Shown here: piece by piece, positions 60,830 to 64,000 of the stretch | Position numbering within the stretch: position 1 is the stretch's first letter | How the letters are laid out: the number at the start of each line of letters is the position of its first letter | Source of the DNA: Agrobacterium sp. a22-2 | GTDB taxonomy: Bacteria > Pseudomonadota > Alphaproteobacteria > Rhizobiales > Rhizobiaceae | Direction: 5' to 3' | Length of the DNA: 64,000 nt | NCBI RefSeq assembly: GCF_012276985.1 | Contig: NZ_JAAXMM010000008.1 | Location: 62,001 to 126,000 of the forward strand | Made by a program: the position numbers and the translations under genes | The notes under the pieces: model-generated | What the model was told of the DNA's origin: nothing | The model's input: the letters and a program-made list of their open reading frames with translations, nothing else | Database searches by the model: none

Positions 60830-62089
60830 TTACGGAGTGGTGTCGCCAGCCTTGTCGTCTTCCACCAGGGCGCCGGCATTCGGTACCTGGGCGCTCATCA
60901 GTTCAAAACCTTCGCCCTGGCCAGGCAGGGATTCCGGTCGTCCGTAAAGCCGGAAGGCCACGAACCCGGCATAGGCGAGCGACACCGCCATGGCCGCATA
61001 GATGAAGGTCTGCGGTCCGAACACCGGCGTCAGCAGCGTAATGCTGAGCGGGATGACGGTCGCGGCCGTCGACCAGGCGACCAACAGGGTCGAGGACAGC
61101 GAGACGAAATCGCCGGGCTCCGTGCGGTCATTGGCATGGGCATTGGCGATCGAATAGACCGTTTCGACCGATCCGGCAAAGATCGCAAAGACCAGCATCA
61201 GCAACGGCAACCGGCTGAAGGGGACGCCAAGGGCGACGACGGAAATCACCGCGATGATCAGGCAGGTTGCGATCAGTACGATGCGCCGGTCGATGCGGTC
61301 CGACAGGGTGCCCATCGGGTACTGGATGGCGATCAGCCCGAACTGCATGACGAACATCAAAAGCGCGACGTCTTTCTGGCTGGCGCCGTCGGCGGCGGCA
61401 TAGATCGGCGTAAAGCCCTGAACCGCCATCGACAGCCCCCCGGCGGCCAGCACGCCGACCAGGCCGACGGGCGAGTTCCTCCAGGCGAGCCGAAGGTCGA
61501 TGCTGACCCTGGCCGGCGCCGGCGGGGTCGGCAGGCGTGTCAGGCCGATCGGCAGGATGGCGAGCGCCGTGAAGGCGACGGTGATCAGCGGCGCGATATT
61601 GCCGGCGGCCGGGATTTCACCGAACAGCCAGGCGCCGAAACCCATGCCGAACACATAGGCCATATAGAAAGTCGACATGGCCTTGCCGCGCCAGGAATTG
61701 GCGGCGGCATGATTGAGCCAGCTCTGCGAGATGATGAAATTGGCATTGCCGGCACAACCATAGAGGCCGCGGGCAAAGACCCAGGCCAGCGGATGCACGC
61801 CAAAGGCGATGATCACGGCCGCCAGAATGACCAGCGCCATCGAGCAGGCAAACAGCCGGGCATGGCCGACGCGGCGGATCAGCGGTCCCGCAATCACGCA
61901 GCCGATCAGCCCGCCGAGAGCCACCGCGGTTACCGCCGCACCGGAAATCCAGGTCGGTGCCTTCTCGGTCGCCAGCACGAAAGGGACATAGGCGAACATC
62001 ATGCCGTTGCCGATCGCAACTGCCGTCATGGAGGCGACGATGCTGACGATGGAGAGCGGCGATGCCGGCTTGGACGCGGTGTCGGCCAT
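60830..62089 (-). CDS. MFS transporter (YcaD-like)
   Basis: A 419-aa major facilitator with about 12 hydrophobic segments; GPLIRRVGHARLF after TM2 and GTLSDRIDRRIVL after TM8 are the A motifs. ATG at 62089 chosen; a TTG at 62104 has no ribosome-binding site. Substrate unknown. Confidence 0.88.
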   Translation of the reverse strand: MADTASKPASPLSIVSIVASMTAVAIGNGMMFAYVPFVLATEKAPTWISGAAVTAVALGGLIGCVIAGPLIRRVGHARLFACSMALVILAAVIIAFGVHPLAWVFARGLYGCAGNANFIISQSWLNHAAANSWRGKAMSTFYMAYVFGMGFGAWLFGEIPAAGNIAPLITVAFTALAILPIGLTRLPTPPAPARVSIDLRLAWRNSPVGLVGVLAAGGLSMAVQGFTPIYAAADGASQKDVALLMFVMQFGLIAIQYPMGTLSDRIDRRIVLIATCLIIAVISVVALGVPFSRLPLLMLVFAIFAGSVETVYSIANAHANDRTEPGDFVSLSSTLLVAWSTAATVIPLSITLLTPVFGPQTFIYAAMAVSLAYAGFVAFRLYGRPESLPGQGEGFELMSAQVPNAGALVEDDKAGDTTP

Positions 62090-62275
62090 CGGGATTGCTT
62101 TCAAAGGTATGGAGGGTTCGCGGAATACGGCGAATCGGCTGAGAAAGCGTCAGTCTATCCGATCAGGGGTTATGGAAAAGAGCGGCCAGCGACCAAACTC
62201 ATGTCGCAGGCAGCGCATGTAAAACCCGGTGGCACGAGCCCGCCCGCCGCGCCGCCGGGGCAGAGAGAGGCCGGA

Positions 62276-63175
62276 TCAGCCCTCCAGCGCCGCGACCATC
62301 GTGCGGGCGATTTCGGCCATGGCCGCATTGCGGTCGTCCATGGTGGCCTTGGTTTCGGTAATGTAGACCGCGACGAAGATCGGCTTGCGCTCCGGCGGCC
62401 AGAGGACGGCAATGTCATTGGCGGTGCCGAGCCGGCCGCTGCCGGTTTTGTCGCCCACCACCCAGTCGCGCGGCAGACCGGCCCGGAGTTTGCCTGCGCC
62501 CGTTGTATTGGCGATCATCCAGGCCGACAGTTGCTGGCGTGACTGCGGGGTCAGGGCATCGCCCGTGACAAGCGTTTGCAGGGTTTTGGCCATGGCGGCC
62601 GGCGTCGTGGTGTCGCGCGGATCGCCGGGCTTGGCTTCGTTGAGTTCAGGCTCCCATCGGTCGAGCCGCGTTGTTTTATCGCCGATCGACCGAAGAAACC
62701 GGGTGAAGCCCTCCGGCCCGCCAAGGCTCTTGAGGATGAGGTTGGCGGCAGTATTGTCGCTGAGGGTCACAGCCGCCGCGCAAAGCTCCCCCATGGTCAT
62801 GAAACCGCCAATCCGTTTTTCCGCGGCGGGCGCATGGGCGATGATATCGTCGGCGCTGATCTTGATGCGGCGCTCAAGATCTTCCTGGCCGGCATCGACC
62901 CGGGCCAGGACCGCGGCGCTGGCAATCGCCTTGAAGGTACTGCACATCGGGAAACGTTCGTCGCCGCGATGGCTCCATTGCCGGCCGGTTTCCATATCGA
63001 GGATAGCGACGCCGAGACGGGCGGCGATGCGGCGCTCGATCTCCTGCAGCGTCGCGGCCATGGGGTTTTCAGCCGCGATTGCTTCAGTGGCAAGACCGGC
63101 CGGCGTCAGGGCTCCGGCTGCAAAAAGCGAGCCGGCGGCCATGGAAAAACGCCGCCGTGTCACGATGATGGACAT
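62276..63175 (-). CDS. Class A beta-lactamase
   Basis: A 299-aa serine beta-lactamase. Motifs are CSTFK (nucleophile Ser), LSDNTA (SDN), EPELNEA (Glu166), and DKTGSG (KTG). The Cys before STFK is seen in some carbapenemase-like enzymes but is not proof of carbapenem activity. A Tat-like signal (VTRRRFSMAAGSL) is at the start. ATG at 63175; 63181 would be TTG. Divergent from the AmpR-like gene. Confidence 0.92.
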   Translation of the reverse strand: MSIIVTRRRFSMAAGSLFAAGALTPAGLATEAIAAENPMAATLQEIERRIAARLGVAILDMETGRQWSHRGDERFPMCSTFKAIASAAVLARVDAGQEDLERRIKISADDIIAHAPAAEKRIGGFMTMGELCAAAVTLSDNTAANLILKSLGGPEGFTRFLRSIGDKTTRLDRWEPELNEAKPGDPRDTTTPAAMAKTLQTLVTGDALTPQSRQQLSAWMIANTTGAGKLRAGLPRDWVVGDKTGSGRLGTANDIAVLWPPERKPIFVAVYITETKATMDDRNAAMAEIARTMVAALEG

Positions 63176-63333
63176 GGTCAATCCCTATTCTTCTTTGGGC
63201 TGGAAGCCTCGTGTTTCGATCCGGGCCAAGGGAAGACTGTCGATCCCAGGCCCTGAGATCAGAATACGGGCGGTTGCCGGCGCGGCACAAACCACGATAT
63301 CTGGGAGGACGCATAAGAAAAACTAGGGCATCC

Positions 63334-64000
63334 ATGGTCAGGCCATATCTTCCGCTCAATGCGCTCAGGGCTTTCGAAGCCTCGGCCCGGCACCTGAGTT
63401 TTACCCGCGCCGCCATCGAGCTCTGCGTCACGCAGGCCGCCATCAGTCATCAGGTCAAGGCGCTGGAGAGCCGGCTGAATGTGGTGCTGTTCAAGCGCCT
63501 GCCGCGCGGACTGATGATCACCGCCGAGGGCGAGGCGCTGCTGCCGGTGCTGCGCGATTCCTTCGACCGCATGGCGGATATGCTGGAGCGCTTCGAGGGC
63601 GGCCATATCCGCGACGTGCTGATGATCGGCGCAGTCGGCACCTTTGCCGTCGGCTGGCTATTGCCGCGCCTGCCGGATTTTCAGGAGAAATACCCGTTCA
63701 TCGACCTGCGCCTGTCGACCAACAACAACCGCGTCGACATGGCGGCAGAGGGGCTCGACTTCGCCATCCGCTTCGGCAATGGCGCTTGGCACAGTACGGA
63801 GGCGATCCGCCTGTTCGAAGCGCCGCTGTCCGTTCTGTGCATTCCAAGTATTGCCGATCAGTTGCGCGAGCCGGCGGATCTGATGAGCCAGACCCTGCTG
63901 CGCTCCTACCGGCGCGACGAATGGATCAACTGGTTTGCTGAAGCCGGCATCGCCTATCCGGCCAGCCTGCTGAAGGGCGTCGTCTTCGATTCCACGCTGG
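63334..64000 (+). CDS. ampR: AmpR-type LysR regulator, 3' end outside window
   Basis: At least 222 codons, open to the window end. The HTH starts PLNALRAFEASARHLSFTRA and continues TQAAISHQVKALESRLN, closely AmpR-like. The effector domain has VGWLLPRLPDFQEKYPF and TNNNRVDMAAEGLDFAIRFG. Divergent placement beside a class A beta-lactamase supports control of that gene by muropeptide signals. The C-terminus is missing. Confidence 0.88.
   Translation, partial: MVRPYLPLNALRAFEASARHLSFTRAAIELCVTQAAISHQVKALESRLNVVLFKRLPRGLMITAEGEALLPVLRDSFDRMADMLERFEGGHIRDVLMIGAVGTFAVGWLLPRLPDFQEKYPFIDLRLSTNNNRVDMAAEGLDFAIRFGNGAWHSTEAIRLFEAPLSVLCIPSIADQLREPADLMSQTLLRSYRRDEWINWFAEAGIAYPASLLKGVVFDSTL

Noticed and set aside
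60827..62542. Long plus-strand open frame opposite the MFS and beta-lactamase genes
   Set aside because: Its product is low-complexity Gly/Arg/Asp-rich; the minus-strand genes are recognisable.
1..64000. CRISPR arrays
   Set aside because: No evenly spaced short repeats with unique spacers were seen; the only tandem array is the 129-bp coding repeat.

Overview
The window looks like a chromosomal segment of an alphaproteobacterium of the Rhizobiaceae (Rhizobium/Agrobacterium group). It has high GC, rhizobial-type genes (a BA14K-family protein, a DUF1508 protein, a small 'ANDN' protein beside a serine recombinase), many ABC importers and Tat-type signal peptides. It mixes housekeeping loci (lepA, tRNA-Leu, ampR/beta-lactamase) with accessory blocks joined by insertion-sequence debris.

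Left end (1-4.6 kb): a 5'-incomplete protein built from at least nine near-identical 129-bp TPR-like units, then a small rhizobial protein and a large serine recombinase with its own terminator. 4.6-14.1 kb (minus strand): a dipeptide/opine-type ABC importer, two FAD oxidoreductases of the DAO family, an SDR and a MarR regulator, which suggests uptake and oxidation of an amino compound.

14.47-30.92 kb: a block of about 16 kb bounded by two inverted, truncated copies of the same IS6-family element, each keeping only its transposase C-terminus and inner end. Inside are (a) a polyamine-type ABC importer, an M20 peptidase fused in frame to a truncated GH3 glycosidase, a LysR regulator, and a divergent flavin monooxygenase-RidA-DUF1028 operon, with a shared 20-bp dyad upstream of both operons; and (b) a YcaO-TfuA RiPP-type operon (XRE regulator, SARP/TPR regulator, 72-aa Cys-free peptide, YcaO, TfuA, and a separate 78-aa protein). 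The YcaO-TfuA operon is the best candidate for an undescribed system. The outer edges of the block are pseudogene fragments (nucleoside hydrolase, DUF6471, IS21 istA).

31.1-38.6 kb: a LacI-regulated carbohydrate ABC importer (CUT1 type) with a TIM-barrel isomerase/epimerase and a Gfo/Idh/MocA dehydrogenase, followed by IS5 and IS6100-like remnants. 39.5-49.5 kb: a DUF983 protein, a MocR-type regulator, and a complete Nit1C (nitrilase, MSMEG_0565-0572/Sll0783-0787 type) operon. This operon has a consensus sigma-54 promoter and direct-repeat operator candidates, and ends with an LnmK/Pnap_2097-like gene.

49.6-64 kb: tRNA-Leu(CAG) with a clear promoter and terminator, BA14K, a SelW-like redox protein, DoxX, a glutamine amidotransferase, an acetyltransferase, TetR-MFS with matching palindromes, a LysE-type exporter, DUF1508, a ccdAB toxin-antitoxin pair, lepA, a secreted RTX protein with a GH114/TM1410-like domain, an MFS transporter, and a class A beta-lactamase divergent from ampR, which runs off the window.
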